This document shows, in pieces, positions 43,961 through 54,721 of a stretch of 64,000 bases of DNA. The translations under genes were made by a program, and so were the position numbers. The DNA comes from Petaurus breviceps papuanus. Taxonomy: Eukaryota > Chordata > Mammalia > Diprotodontia > Petauridae. Position 1 is the stretch's first letter; each line of letters begins with the position of its first letter. The stretch lies in assembly GCA_028583685.1 (NCBI GenBank), contig JAMXIF010000051.1:51105637-51169636 (forward strand). Reading direction: 5' to 3'. A model generated the notes under the pieces. The model did not search any database and was not told where the DNA came from. It saw only the letters and a list, made by a program, of their open reading frames with translations.

Positions 43961-44713
43961 TAGGCTATTACTCATGAGGGATTATGAGAAAACAATGGTA
44001 TATACATTGTCAGGTGAAGTCTTTTTGTCAATTGGTTTTGCCTAGCCGTTTTTAAGTTGTTTCATGAGATGGCTCAATGAGAAAAGAGATATATCAGGGA
44101 AAAACCCATTGTGGAAAAGTGAAAAAAAAATGTATCAGAAACACTTTTTTAAACACATACACACACATACACAGGAAAGGATGGAGGGGGGGAAAATGAA
44201 CCTTAATCTTCTTGTATATGTTCTAATGGGAAAAAAGATATAAAATAATGATTAAATTAAATATTTTCCTTAGAACTGATAATACCTCTTAGACAACTGA
44301 TTATAAAGTTTCTACGGATGCAATTTGTTGTCTATCATTCTGTTTTAAAACTTGGCACCTTTCCTGGGTAAATTTGAGATGTGAAGTGCCTAGAATGACT
44401 TATTCAACTGAAACTATCACTTACAGAAGTTAAGATGATCAGGTTATTGACTTTGGGATTCCTAATTATATACTTCTAATTGGCTGTTAAATTAGAGTAA
44501 ATAATGCTATCATATTAATTCATTCCTCTGTACATTCATAGAAAGGTGGTCTCTTACTGCTGATAAGATGTATTTCTCACTAGAGGAATAAGCTCCATCT
44601 TCTAAGCATCATTTGCCAGTGTTTACACTATTTGAACCTATAAAGTCAAGCCAGACCCTAAATCTTAATAGATTGATTGAATACTTTCAAAACCTTCTGA
44701 CTTTTAACCTCAA
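43961..44713. other. Unassigned AT-rich intronic sequence
   Basis: Contains a short CA-like run at 44155-44172 and a G-run near 44189. No gene or repeat is recognised. Confidence 0.4.
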
Positions 44714-44729
44714 TGCTTAGTGCTTTCTT
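44714..44729. repeat. Target-site duplication, left (SINE dimer 2)
   Basis: tgcttagtgctttctt, repeated exactly at 45041-45056. Confidence 0.95.
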
Positions 44730-45040
44730 TCTTTTTTTGTTTTTTAAAGCAATTGAGGTTAAGTAACTTGCTCAAGGTTACACGGCCAGTTATTATTTCT
44801 GGGTGTGGTGCTGAGTATCCGAGCCCGGATTTGATCCAGGTCATCCCGACACTGGAGCAGGTGCTGTTACTCACTGAGCCACCTGGCCGCCCCTAAGCAA
44901 TTGGGGTTAAGTAATTTGCTCAAGGTTACACGGCCAGGTGTTTCTGGGTGGGTGCTAAGTGTCTGAGCCCGGGATTCGATCTCCAGGTCTTCTCAACACT
45001 GGAGCCGGTGCTCTTACTTGCTGTGCTACCTGGCTGCCCC
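44730..45040 (-). mobile_element. Dimeric SINE, copy 2 (left unit 44894-45040, right unit 44730-44893)
   Basis: Two direct copies in minus orientation within one exact 16-bp duplication. The left unit is 147 bp and carries gcacccacccagaaacacct. It ends ttgctta directly against ggggcggccaggtgg of the right unit. The right unit carries gcaccacacccagaaataat and a poly(A). Confidence 0.93.
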
Positions 45041-45056
45041 TGCTTAGTGCTTTCTT
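45041..45056. repeat. Target-site duplication, right (SINE dimer 2)
   Basis: Exact partner of 44714-44729. Confidence 0.95.
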
Positions 45057-45169
45057 GGTGGAAAATAAAAGTGACATTTTGTTTAGTTTTTGCATCTGTA
45101 TAAAGAATTGCCATTTTGGAGACTTCTTTTTCAAATGCATATAAGCAATTCAGCTTGAAGTTCTAATCT

Positions 45170-45295
45170 TAGGGAGTTCATTGGGGTATTGAGTGACTTG
45201 GGTTGGCCGCAGAGTTAGTATGTGTCTGAAGCAGGACTTGAAATATGATCTCCCTGACTGTGAGGCTGGCTATTTGTCATTATGCTACTTGACTC
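45170..45295 (-). mobile_element. CORE-SINE fragment
   Basis: gagtgacttgggttggccgc, gtctgaagcaggacttgaaa, ttgtcattatgctacttga. Confidence 0.55.
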
Positions 45296-45374
45296 TGAAG
45301 CTGACATACATAGCTTTTACTTCAGTGTTACAGAAAAATTAGATGCCAAAGTATTTTGAATCTCTCCTAGAAAA

Positions 45375-45710
45375 TTAGGGAGAAATGGATTCAAAGACCA
45401 TCTTAGACACTCACTTAACATCTCTGGGCCTCATTTTTCTCAATTAAAAATGAGGATAATAGGATAATAAAATAATAAATGAGGATAATATAGGTAATAA
45501 AATAAAACAAGGATAATAATTTCATCTTCCTTTCCCTGGTTGTTTTGAGGATCGAATGAGAAAATAATTGCACTTAGTGCCCAGTACCTAGTAGGCACCT
45601 AATAAATGCTTATTTTCTTCCCTCATCTGCATCTGTTTTCTCATCTGCAAAATGGGGGGATTGTACTAAATGATCTTTAAGGTACCATCCAGTTATGAAT
45701 CTGTGATCCC
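45375..45710 (+). mobile_element. CORE-SINEs with a local (GGATAATA) expansion
   Basis: ggattcaaagaccatcttag, ctctgggcctcatttttctc, then repeated aggataata/aataaa words (45450-45520), a tail (gcacttagtgcccagtacct, agtaggcacctaataaatgc), and a second CORE plus L3-like tail (tctgcaaaatggggggattg, tgatctttaaggtaccatcc). Confidence 0.7.
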
Positions 45711-46690
45711 ACAAACATTTGTTGAGCACCAATGAAATTCTGAATTACTATGCTAGGCAATATGGATATTTCAATTTCTCCAGTGGTTCTTCAATCTCAT
45801 GGATGTGGTCATGCTCTCTGTTGTTGAAAATAAATACTCAGTAATTCCATCTTATCCTGTGATACTCTTGCCCATGTACTGCTATAAATCCTCCACAGGT
45901 CAGTCTATATACCATGTGCTGAGGACCTTCCTTATTGTTTCTTTCCAATGTGGAAGCATCCAGGCTGTCCATTTGTTATTACTCACTTGTGTTATTTGAC
46001 TATCTACTTTTCTTGCTGATCATATATTTCTTTGTTGATACTTTTTATACTACTTCTTACATGTGATTCATCATTTATTATAAGTTTCAGGTTTTATATG
46101 CCGCTCTCCAATCCCTTTTCAGTGAGGTGATTTTGATTCTTAAGAATTTTGGATATTCCATGACTTACAGAAAAAATTGATATTAAATTTGTTTTTCATT
46201 CCAGGGAGAATTTTGGTGTAGTGGACAATGCTGTTTTATTTTCTAAATAAAATCTAGCCATTTCTTCCTCTTATTCAATTTTGTGTACAAATGGCTGTAC
46301 ATCTACAGTGACTGGGCAAGATAAAATGTACTGATAGATCAGCTTAATCTATCTGTCTATCATAGCCTGAACAAGATGCAAAATTATTCATCCACTTTGT
46401 TTTTCCCATGTGGATTGTTAAGTCAAATACTTTTTAGTCATTGTTAATATCTTTTAAGATATTCTGCAACATTCTGGGGCTTGATGTAATTCATAGAGTA
46501 TCATCTGCAATTGGATAACCTGAAGCACCTCACTATCCAGAGTTTCATAGGATGAGAAGGCAAGAATCAATTCCAATTTGTGTACTGGAGAGGAATACCT
46601 ATAATGATGAAATCAGAGAACAACTAGAAAATCCTCCATTTGCAATATGAAGTATATATCCTCCTTGAAAGTGACAATCTCTTTAATAAG
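45711..46690. other. Unassigned intronic sequence
   Basis: AT-rich, with no recognised repeat or gene. 46100-46350 is free of low complexity. Confidence 0.4.
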
Positions 46691-46694
46691 CCTA

Positions 46695-46870
46695 GAGAGG
46701 CAGTTTGACATGGCAGAATGTTCATTGATTTTGAAGTCAGAGAAACTGGGTTCAGATTCTCCCTTTGAAACCTACTATCTATTCAACTTTGGGCAAATCA
46801 CTTTGCTTTTTCCTGACCTTTTTCCAACTGTAAAATGAGGGGCTAGACTAGATGACCTTATGAGCCTACA
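46695..46870 (+). mobile_element. CORE-SINE with CR1/L3-like tail
   Basis: ggcagtttgacatggcagaa, gattttgaagtcagagaaac, ttccaactgtaaaatgaggg, gctagactagatgaccttat. Confidence 0.8.
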
Positions 46871-47344
46871 TTTTCTTGTTTTTTGCCTCACCTGATATGA
46901 CTAAATAGAAATCCATCAAATGAAATTATTCCTATCACATTTTAAAGAAAGGAATCCTGTATTAACATATATAATGGGAAGATAGAGGAGAGACCTATTC
47001 CTCCTAATTTATGATGGGTAAGGAGGCAGAGGTGTGACGTATAAAGAGATAGGTCTAACACAAGTTAGGGAGTGAGTGGGGCAATGGAGAGAGTCAGACA
47101 AAATACTTTATAAATATTTAACAAAGGAGAAAATAAGTTTGTGGACGGCAGTTGAGATATATGAGGGGAGAGTAGGAAATTATATTGTATCCCCCAAGTA
47201 ATTTTAAAATGTTAAATAATGAAAAAAATAAGCTAGGTCAGGACCAGTTTGGTTATATTCACATCATTTTTTTTTCAGAGCAGTTTTGATGTAGAGGCAG
47301 ACTGAGACATCAATTAGAGATCTGATTTTTCCCTTCAAATTAAG
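46871..47344. other. Unassigned intronic sequence
   Basis: Purine-rich 46975-47170, then AT-rich. Possibly an old repeat tail (attgtatcccccaagtaatt), family unknown. Confidence 0.35.
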
Positions 47345-47626
47345 TTAGAATGAAGATATAGTGTCTCTGATGACTGTAACTAGATTTCTGTGGAAATTAT
47401 TTAGAAGGCATTTAAGGGTCTCCATTCTTCTGAGAGGAGGGTCATGGACTCTTGATTCAAGGAAGACCATGGTCTTTGCATCCAACAAGATCATATTATG
47501 CAAGCAACTCATCAGCTCATTGACTAGAACAATGGCCTTGGAATGGAGAAAAATGAAATTATCCTTCCAAGATAAGTGGGAGATGGCTGCCACATTTAGA
47601 TTCATGGTCTTATTGTGAAGGCACAA
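47345..47626. other. Stretch open on both strands, origin unknown
   Basis: A 93-codon minus frame (47345-47626) and an 85-codon plus frame (47361-47618) overlap almost completely. I recognise no domain, splice site or polyadenylation signal, so I do not call a gene. It may be chance or a fossil of an unrecognised element. Confidence 0.3.
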
Positions 47627-47627
47627 G

Positions 47628-47818
47628 AGGGCAACTAGATTTCAAATTAGAAGATGCCTTAGAGTCTTATCTAGGCAAACTGCCTCATTATGATAGGACC
47701 TGATAACCAAAGAGTGGCTTGTCCAAGTTCATGCAGGCAGGAAATAATAAACTCAGGATTTGGACCCAGATTCTCTGACTCCAAATGGAGTGCTTTTCCT
47801 GCTGCATTGACCTTCCAT
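47628..47818 (-). mobile_element. CORE-SINE (MIR3-like)
   Basis: agaagatgccttagagtctt, ctaggcaaactgcctcatta, atttggacccagattctctg, actccaaatggagtgctttt. Confidence 0.75.
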
Positions 47819-47974
47819 TTAATTCACTGATGTGTGACTGAAAGAACTTGCTAATGTCAGAAGAATTATTCATTTGACAAATAACAGTCTGTTTAGGTTT
47901 TAAAGCCCTTTCAACATAGCCTTTGATGTTGAACTTCTCACACTAGAGTTGTATTGTCTAAACTAGTCAATTTC

Positions 47975-48175
47975 AAGAATTAATAATATTATATTATATT
48001 ATAATTCTATACATAATTATAATAATATAAAATATAACTATAGCAAAATATTAAATGAGAATAACTAAAATATTTATATGATGCAATTATACATTATTAT
48101 ATAATTATATATTTATTATTATATAATTAAACATACAGTTATATGGTTATAAATTAATATACAAAATGTTTTAAA
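47975..48175. repeat. AT-rich low-complexity tract
   Basis: About 200 bp of almost only A and T (ataattataataatat-like words). Confidence 0.85.
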
Positions 48176-48340
48176 TACATTATTTCATTTGATCCATACA
48201 ATAGCCAGCTGAGATTGGTGTATTATTCTCCTCATTTCACAGATATGGAAACTAGGACAAAGAAAGATTGAATGACCTAGCCCAGAGTCTCACACCTAGG
48301 AAATGTCTGAGGTGGAGCTTAAATTCAATTCCTGATGAGA
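48176..48340 (-). mobile_element. CORE-SINE (MIR-like)
   Basis: acattatttcatttgatcca, tcctcatttcacagatatgg, aaactaggacaaagaaagat, gtctcacacctaggaaatgt. Confidence 0.75.
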
Positions 48341-48429
48341 AGAGTTTGTACAATACTTCTGAGGCTTGAAAATGAGAACCTAGATCTTAAAAATTTAATG
48401 CATTGCTATCCAATAGCCCCTTGGATTTT

Positions 48430-48560
48430 TCTTCTCCTTGATTAGACTGGAAGATACTGGGGGGCAGATATTTCTTTTTAGTCCTTCTTTGTGTCTCCAA
48501 CATTTTGCACAGTGCCTGGCACATAGTAGGCACTTAATAAATGGTAGTTGACTGAGTAAG
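48430..48560 (+). mobile_element. L2 3' end
   Basis: gactggaagatactggggggc, tttgtgtctccaacattttg, cacagtgcctggcacatagt, aggcacttaataaatggtag. Confidence 0.85.
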
Positions 48561-48654
48561 TACCTAGAATTATTTACTTATTTTACTCCTTACTTTGGAT
48601 CTTAAGAAGCCATTACAATAGGCCCTCTGTTTTGAAGAATAACCTTTAAGCATG

Positions 48655-48778
48655 AAGTCCAGTGGAAAGAGGGACTAGATGTAGTCATATAAACTCTCTG
48701 GGCCTAAGTTTCTTAACCAATAAAATTGGGAAGAGCTTTCTAGATGACCTCCAAGGACCCTAGGATCCTTCACATTAA
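48655..48778 (+). mobile_element. CORE-SINE fragment with CR1/L3-like tail
   Basis: aaactctctgggcctaagtt, tcttaaccaataaaattggg, ctagatgacctccaaggacc. Confidence 0.65.
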
Positions 48779-48807
48779 AACAAAAACCCACCAAAATAAA
48801 AGGAAGA

Positions 48808-48958
48808 GGGGCAGGTAGGTGGCACAGTGAATAGGGCACTGGCCCTGGAGTCAGGAGAATCTGAGTTCAAATCCAGCCTAAGACACTTAACACAAAAACT
48901 AGCCATGTGACCTTGGGCAAGTCACTTAACCCCAACTGCCCTCCAAAAAAATAAAAAA
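48808..48958 (+). mobile_element. Short young SINE (ggggcaggtaggtggc type)
   Basis: ggggcaggtaggtggcacag, tgaatagggcactggccctg, gagttcaaatccagcctaag, ctagccatgtgaccttgggc, aagtcacttaaccccaactg, A-rich tail. No clean duplication was found. Confidence 0.9.
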
Positions 48959-49450
48959 ACAAACAGAACTTTGATATAATACCATAGGAGCCATTAAATG
49001 GATATGCTTTTTGGGGATTCATGCTCATTTTGTTATTTTATTTTGTATAAATGATGTTCCACCTTTCTTTAAAGAAAACTGTCTTTCTTAATCATTTTAT
49101 ATTGATTATCATGAGAACACATTTGCTTTTGCTATATAATGATACAGGAGTCGTTTCTCATTATATTTTAATGGTATGAAAAACAATTATGACCTAGAGG
49201 AGAATACATCCTAAGCTGATGCTGAGTATAATATTTCTCAAGAGAAAAAGATTAAAAAAAAACTCAACTTGTTTTCAACAATATTTTTCTATTGATTAAA
49301 CTCCAGTGGTTAATGAAACAGATTAAATCAGCAAATGTTTCATAGATTGGTCTTAGGTGTGAGTTATAAAGTTGGTTCAGTGAAGTTCATATGAACCTAA
49401 GCTTATTTTGTTAGGAGCATGAGTATTGTTCAAGAAATCCCAGCATTGCA
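48959..49450. other. Unassigned AT-rich intronic sequence
   Basis: No recognised repeat or gene. Confidence 0.4.
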
Positions 49451-49453
49451 ATA

Positions 49454-49580
49454 AGATTGTTGTTTTTTGTCCTTCATGCTCAAAGAAGAATAAAATGACA
49501 TTATTATGTTGGGGTCAATGTGCAGTATGGTGTTCTGCTGTGACTGATCATACCAATAGCAATGTCTGCATTGCATGGAG
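49454..49580 (-). mobile_element. LINE 3' end, second copy of the 18230 family
   Basis: On the minus strand: tgatcagtcacagcagaaca, ttgaccccaacataataatg, tcttctttgagcatgaagga, caaaaaacaacaatc. It aligns with 18335-18430. Confidence 0.6.
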
Positions 49581-49599
49581 GTCAAAAGGGATCGGAAGC

Positions 49600-49756
49600 G
49601 GGGCAGCCAAGTAGCACAGCGAGTAAGAGCACCAGCTCCAGTGTTGAGAAGACCTGGAGATCGAATCTCGGGCTCAGATACTTAGCACCACACCCAGAAA
49701 CACCTGGCCGTGTAACCTTGAGCAAGTTACTTAACCCCGATTGCTTTAAAAAAAGG
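49600..49756 (+). mobile_element. Monomeric SINE of the dimer family
   Basis: ggggcagccaagtagcacag, cgagtaagagcaccagctcc, gatcgaatctcgggctcaga, cacctggccgtgtaaccttg, ttacttaaccccgattgctt, A-run then a G-run (49756-49767). No clear duplication. Confidence 0.88.
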
Positions 49757-49769
49757 GGGGGGGGGAAGA

Positions 49770-51240
49770 AAGACTGAAAGCAGAAGGAGCCTTCCCTTTG
49801 TTTTTGAAGAAAAGGGTAAGTGCAGTCTTTCTGAGAATCCAGGTGGGGCCCAGAATTTAGATGATATGACCACTGAACAAAATAGTCTACTCGAAAAAAC
49901 ACTATTGGAGTGATATTTGACATGGACTTGGGAATAGGAGATTATGAAAAAAAACTGATCATCAAAGAAAAGTGATTCAAACAAATTAAAATTAACAAAT
50001 TAAATATCTGAGGAGTCTGGTTACTTTTAGTCTTTCCCACTTGGACATTGATTTTCTAGGTTCAGTGCTCACAATATCTCCTGTTCTTGAAATTTCCTCT
50101 CCTAGAATTGTTGAAATTCTTAGTACATGATGCCTACTGAATAAATGTCTGATTGAATGACCAAGTAAGAAAAGGGTTTGGTACTTCACTTTCTGGAACT
50201 GTGAAGCCAAGGAATTAGCCTAGAGCAAGGGTGACTGACCTCCCAGGATCATGGATGGAGAAATGGGAAGGGCCTTTACAATAAGCTAGCCCATCTATCC
50301 CATTTTACAGATGACATAAAGCCACGAGAGGACAGCACTTGGATGCTGCTCAATTTTAAGGCTCTATACCTTTCTTCTCTTAATTTTGGATTTGGAAAGA
50401 AATAATTTTCCTATTACCCTTGTCTAGGAAACAGAGAGGAACAGATGACAGACAAATTTGAGAGCAGTAAGAATATTTTATGTTTTCATTTTGCTAAGAA
50501 AAGTAGGGAGAATATATTATAAGGAAGAAGTATACTTAAGATTGCAAAGTGTAAAATTTCATTTTAATGCTTTTCTCTTTGTTCAGCCACAATCGAGGTA
50601 ATTGGAGATGTCCTTTGGAAATAGATGTTTTCTACTTCATTTCACATTGTCACAAAGTGAAGAAAGACTGACTACCTCAGACTTCATTATAATGGCTCTT
50701 AGGAAGGTAGTACCAAGAATTTTGGGGACAAAGAACAATTAGAAGCACAGAGTGAGAGGTTGTCTCAGCAATACTTGGGTTAGCTATCCTGGTATGTTCT
50801 CCTCCAACCTGGCCACCCTCCAAACATCCTTATTCCTGTGCAGACTACCAACATTCTTTCAATGGCTGAGGTACTCATCGTCAGAGTGATTGCTATCAGG
50901 GAAGTGAAAGGGGAAGACCAGACATTAGGGGCCTTCTCCATCTCCTTGCCTTTGTTTCTCCCCTAAGTTTGATGCTCCCAGACTGTATCTGAAGTGTCTT
51001 GGCAGAAAGAATGACGAACCTGCTCATGATCCTTGCATGGGTCCATCTAAAGCATAATCTTTACATTGAGAATGATTGGAAGCTGGTAAATTGTGGTCAG
51101 GGCTAAATCTGACTTACCATCTTAGAGAGCTAAGAATGGCTTTTTACATTTTAAAATAAAGTTTTCTTGTACTTAAAAATGGAGAAACCATTCTTAGTTG
51201 GGCCCACACAAAAACAGGTGGCAGGCAAGATTGGACTCAC
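49770..51240. other. Mostly unassigned intronic sequence
   Basis: A possible antisense SINE fragment at 50230-50340 (gaagggcctttacaataagc, ccattttacagatgacataa). The rest, including 50580-51180, shows no repeat or gene. Confidence 0.4.
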
Positions 51241-51264
51241 AGCAGTAGCTTGCCAATCCCTGAA

Positions 51265-51355
51265 TGGAATGGAATAAGCATTTATTAAGTGCCTGTTATA
51301 TGCTAGTCACTGTATTAAGTGCTTTACAAACATGATCTCATTTGGTCCTTGAGAT
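51265..51355 (-). mobile_element. CORE-SINE/old repeat fragment
   Basis: aataagcatttattaagtgc, gtattaagtgctttacaaac, atgatctcatttggtccttg. Confidence 0.65.
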
Positions 51356-51359
51356 GGAA

Positions 51360-51700
51360 GATCACTAGATCTTCCCTTCTACTTAACCACTGAACCCAAA
51401 GACCCTCCAGATCCTATTATTTGCCCTGACTCTACACTGTCCTCCAAAGCCCTGCTCTCTGATATCTTACCAGCTGATGTCCGTAAGGACCCCAGGGCCT
51501 GGTCATCTGCCCTATAGCCACAGCCATAAAGCTTCCAGGCCTTTCCATTCATGTGGTTGTCGAACTGTCTCATGCGTGGTCTCTCCCCCAATTAGAGTGT
51601 GAGCTCCTTGAGGGGAGGTGTGATCATGTTTTTTCTATTTATGTCCCCAGGACTTCACCTGGTTCTTGGCATATATGAACTTTTCATTTACTGATTGACT
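51360..51700 (+). mobile_element. L2 LINE 3' end
   Basis: agagtgtgagctccttgagg, ggaggtgtgatcatgttttt, tatgtccccaggacttcacc, ttttcatttactgattgac. Confidence 0.65.
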
Positions 51701-51857
51701 CATCCTTTACTCTTCACTCTCGCTCATCTCTCCAACTGGTGGTCATGTCTGGTCAGTTTCACCTCAACAACATTTTTAAAAATATCTGTCCTCTTCTGTG
51801 ACTTAAATAGCTGCCAGCCTAGTTTAGGCACTCATACCCCTTCAAATAGACTATGAA

Positions 51858-52096
51858 TGTTGTTGTTAAAGTTTTGTCTGACTCGTCATGATCCCATTTG
51901 GGTTTTTCTTGGCAAAGATACTGGAGTGGTTTGCCATTTCCTTCTCTAGCTCAATTTACAAAATGAGGAAACTGAGGCAAATGGGGTTAAGTGACTTGCC
52001 TAGGGTCACACAGTGAGTGTCTGAGGTCAGATTTGGACTGAGGAAGATGAGTCTTCCAGGCCTGGCCCTCTATCTACTATACCACCTTGCTGCCCC
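51858..52096 (-). mobile_element. Mar1-like CORE-SINE with RTE/BovB-type tail, nested in L2
   Basis: In plus order: tgttgttaaagttttgtctg, gatcccatttgggtttttct, tggcaaagatactggagtgg, tttgccatttccttctctag, gaggaaactgaggcaaatgg, cttgcctagggtcacacagt, tatctactataccaccttgc. It is well preserved. Confidence 0.9.
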
Positions 52097-52345
52097 AGGC
52101 TATGGAAATAGCCACCTGCTTCCATTCTCTTCCCTCTCCATTCTTTCTTCCACATGATTGACAAAACAACATCCTTTATAGTTTCACTCCAGTCTCCCTT
52201 TCTGGAGTTATTTCCCATGAATTCCCTTTATGTACTCTATGTTCCAGCCAGACTGCTTTATCTGATGTCCCTTGAACTTGATATTCAATTTTTCCATATC
52301 CATGCCTTTGCATAACCTTTCTACCATGACTAGAATGCATTCTCT

Positions 52346-52362
52346 CCCCCCCCCCCCCCCCC
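52346..52362. repeat. Poly(C) run, 17 bp
   Basis: Uninterrupted C-run. Its length is likely variable and error-prone. Confidence 0.9.
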
Positions 52363-52734
52363 TGAGAATCAATACTTGGATCACTTCTTGGCTCAGCTCA
52401 TATGCTAGCTCCTCTGGGAAGGCAGCCTTAAATTGCTTATTTATTAGTCATTCCCCATTCCTGAAATTATTTTATTTTCATTTATTTGTTTACATTTCAT
52501 AGTCTCCCAACATAATGTAAGATCCTTGAGGGTAGGGAATATTTGCTGATTTTAAATTCTCAGTACCAATCAGAGTGTCTTTTCCATAGGAGGCATTTCA
52601 CAAATATTGCTTTAAATGAATTTAATTGCAATTCACCCAATGTAGCTTTATTAGATACTTCCTTAGACCTGAATGAGATAACTCTAATATTTCATTTATT
52701 CTACTAATAAATAAAAATGTCTTTGAGAACAGGA

Positions 52735-52985
52735 TCTCATTGACTCCTTTCAATAACCCTGTGAAGCAGGTAACAGTAAAATAGCAGCTCCCATTAAATA
52801 ATGCTTTACAGTTAGTGAAGGTCTTGCCTTTCAATCTCCCTGTCATCTGGCTATCTTCATTTTATAGAAAAAGAAACTGAGGATCAAGAGAAGGCATATG
52901 GCTTGCTACAGCATGTGTGGTTATTAAATAGTGGAGCAGGTATCTAAATCCAAGGCTCTTTTCAACTATAGCCCACTGCTTCATG
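52735..52985 (-). mobile_element. CORE-SINE (MIR-like)
   Basis: gactcctttcaataaccctg, tcattttatagaaaaagaaa, ctgaggatcaagagaaggca, aaatccaaggctcttttcaa. Confidence 0.7.
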
Positions 52986-53004
52986 ATCTTACCTGGATCA
53001 GCTA

Positions 53005-53130
53005 GGTAAGGTGACATAGATAGAAAACCAAGGCATGGAGAGGTTGAGATGATTTCTTTATGGACATCCCATTGGTGAGTGAAAGGGCTTGGACTAGGAC
53101 CCAGTGTTCTGTCAACACTGCCCCTACTGC
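53005..53130 (-). mobile_element. CORE-SINE fragment
   Basis: ccaaggcatggagaggttga and gtgaaagggcttggactagg match an antisense CORE and head, in a diverged form. Confidence 0.4.
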
Positions 53131-53690
53131 CACGGACTCACCACTAACACTGGGTAAACACAGAGAACCCTTATGGCTGATGCTCACTTCAGGTTTAGAT
53201 AAACAAAGCTGCAGAAAATGAACTGAAACCATCTCATGATGAAACATTTTAGGAAGTTTTAGTTGGTGTGATCCTTCCTCATCATTTCCCTTAACAAGAG
53301 TTGGTGAATGATCCAAATTCTTGTGTCAAAAATGATTAATGTCAAGTATATTAGAAGGGGAAGTGATCTTACACAAAATTTCATCATTGGGAAAAAAAAA
53401 AAAAAGATTTGTGTGCCTTTTCCCTAAGCTGAAAGTCGCCTCACTCAAAGGGGGAAGCTCTTGGATTTTGCTTTTATCGACTGATGTGTTTGTGTCTTCA
53501 GCAAAAACTGGGAGCACAATGCCTGGGGGAGACAGAAAGTGCTGGATAATGAGGAGTTAGCTTCATAGGAAACTGAACTCTCTAATGATTATTGCTATTA
53601 TGATGTTCTCATTTCTTAGTGCTCTGAATTCCACGAAAAATATGAAGACAATGAAAAACAAACCAGATTGCCAAGTGTGATAAGGATTGT
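53131..53690. other. Unassigned intronic sequence
   Basis: Two overlapping opposite frames (53326-53560) without domains. An A-run lies at 53392-53405. Confidence 0.4.
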
Positions 53691-53694
53691 CTCC

Positions 53695-53875
53695 AATCCT
53701 TGGGGAACTTGCGACCTTGAGGCCATATGTGACCCTCTAGGTCCTCAAGTGTGGTCCTTTGAATCCAAACTTTACAGAACAAAATTTTCCATGAAGTTTA
53801 GATTCAGTTAAAGGGCTTTATTTGAGGATCTAGAGGACTCCATGTGGCCTTGAGTCCACAAGTTCCTCACCCCTG
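53695..53875. mobile_element. hAT-type foldback MITE (long inverted repeat)
   Basis: The left arm (ccttgaggccatatgtgacc, ctctaggtcctcaagtgtgg, gaatccaaactttacaga) is the reverse complement, with about 80-85% match by eye, of the right arm (gaagtttagattcagttaaa, gaggatctagaggactccat, gtggccttgagtccacaagt). The right terminus, reversed, is caggggtgaggaac. The arms are about 80 bp with a short loop, so the RNA would form a long hairpin. Confidence 0.8.
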
Positions 53876-53879
53876 TAAA

Positions 53880-54185
53880 CCATCTGACATTTATACCCTG
53901 CATTTCTAGGCTAATTGTATGCTGTGAAGATAGAGGGCAGGGGCAAGTCCTTTGTGCTTGGGTATACTTTCTCTGGCTGTAAAAGAAGGGACACATGTAC
54001 TTTCCCCACCATCCCTAACACACAATCTGTAAACTCTGCTCCTATTAGGGGATATACACTGGCTGTTAATGGGCTCCCCTTTATTTTAGGTATGGAAGTA
54101 ATGTCCTCAGAGGAGGAAACATCACTGTAGAAATATACCCAGAAGTTGCTGTCTCTAAAACTCTCAATTCAGCAAGTTGAATTGA
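53880..54185. other. Unassigned intronic sequence
   Basis: No recognised repeat. A 71-codon plus frame without known motif. Confidence 0.4.
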
Positions 54186-54189
54186 TGTG

Positions 54190-54358
54190 ATGTGGTAGAT
54201 AAAGGAGTTAGGGAGACCTGGGTTCAAATCCCATCTTACACACTTACGAGACAAATGATCCTGGCCAAGTAACTTAACTATGCATCAATTTCCTCATGAG
54301 GCTGTTGCATTCAATGTCTTTTAAGGTCACTTCTAGATCTAAATCTATAACAACAACA
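54190..54358 (+). mobile_element. CORE-SINE with CR1/L3-like tail
   Basis: gatgtggtagataaaggagt, gggttcaaatcccatcttac, gatcctggccaagtaactta, tcacttctagatctaaatct. Confidence 0.75.
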
Positions 54359-54359
54359 G

Positions 54360-54580
54360 CAGTAACAACTAGCATTTATAAAGTGCTTTAAGGCTTTCAA
54401 AATGCTTTACATACCTTTCAGTTTGTCCTCCCAACCACCCTGAGTGGTAGATATTATTATTCCCATTTTACAGATGGAGAAACTGAGACAAAAGACATAC
54501 AGCTAGTAAGTGTCTGGAGCTGGATTTGCACACAGATCTTCCTAACTCTAGATTCAAAGCTCTATACACCGAGTAATTAG
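54360..54580 (-). mobile_element. CORE-SINE (MIR-like), nearly complete
   Basis: caactagcatttataaagtg, caaaatgctttacataccttt, attcccattttacagatgga, gaaactgagacaaaagacat, cacagatcttcctaactcta. Confidence 0.85.
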
Positions 54581-54721
54581 GAAAGCACTATATAGCAGTA
54601 TAGTTATAATACTGGATCTGTAATAAAAAACCTATAGCATAGGGTTGTTGTAAAATTCAAAAGAGATCATGCATATAAAGTGCTTTGTAAACTTTAATGT
54701 GCTATTAAAATGTTAGTAATT

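Larger units (their letters stand above)
51705..52615 (+). mobile_element. L2 LINE 3' portion, split by a Mar1 SINE
   Basis: 51705-51857 and 52097-52615 together follow L2 order: ctcatctctccaactggtgg, ccacctgcttccattctctt, gactagaatgcattctctcc, cttggctcagctcatatgct, taatgtaagatccttgaggg, aggcatttcacaaatattgc. A 17-bp C-run (52346-52362) lies inside. Confidence 0.75.
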
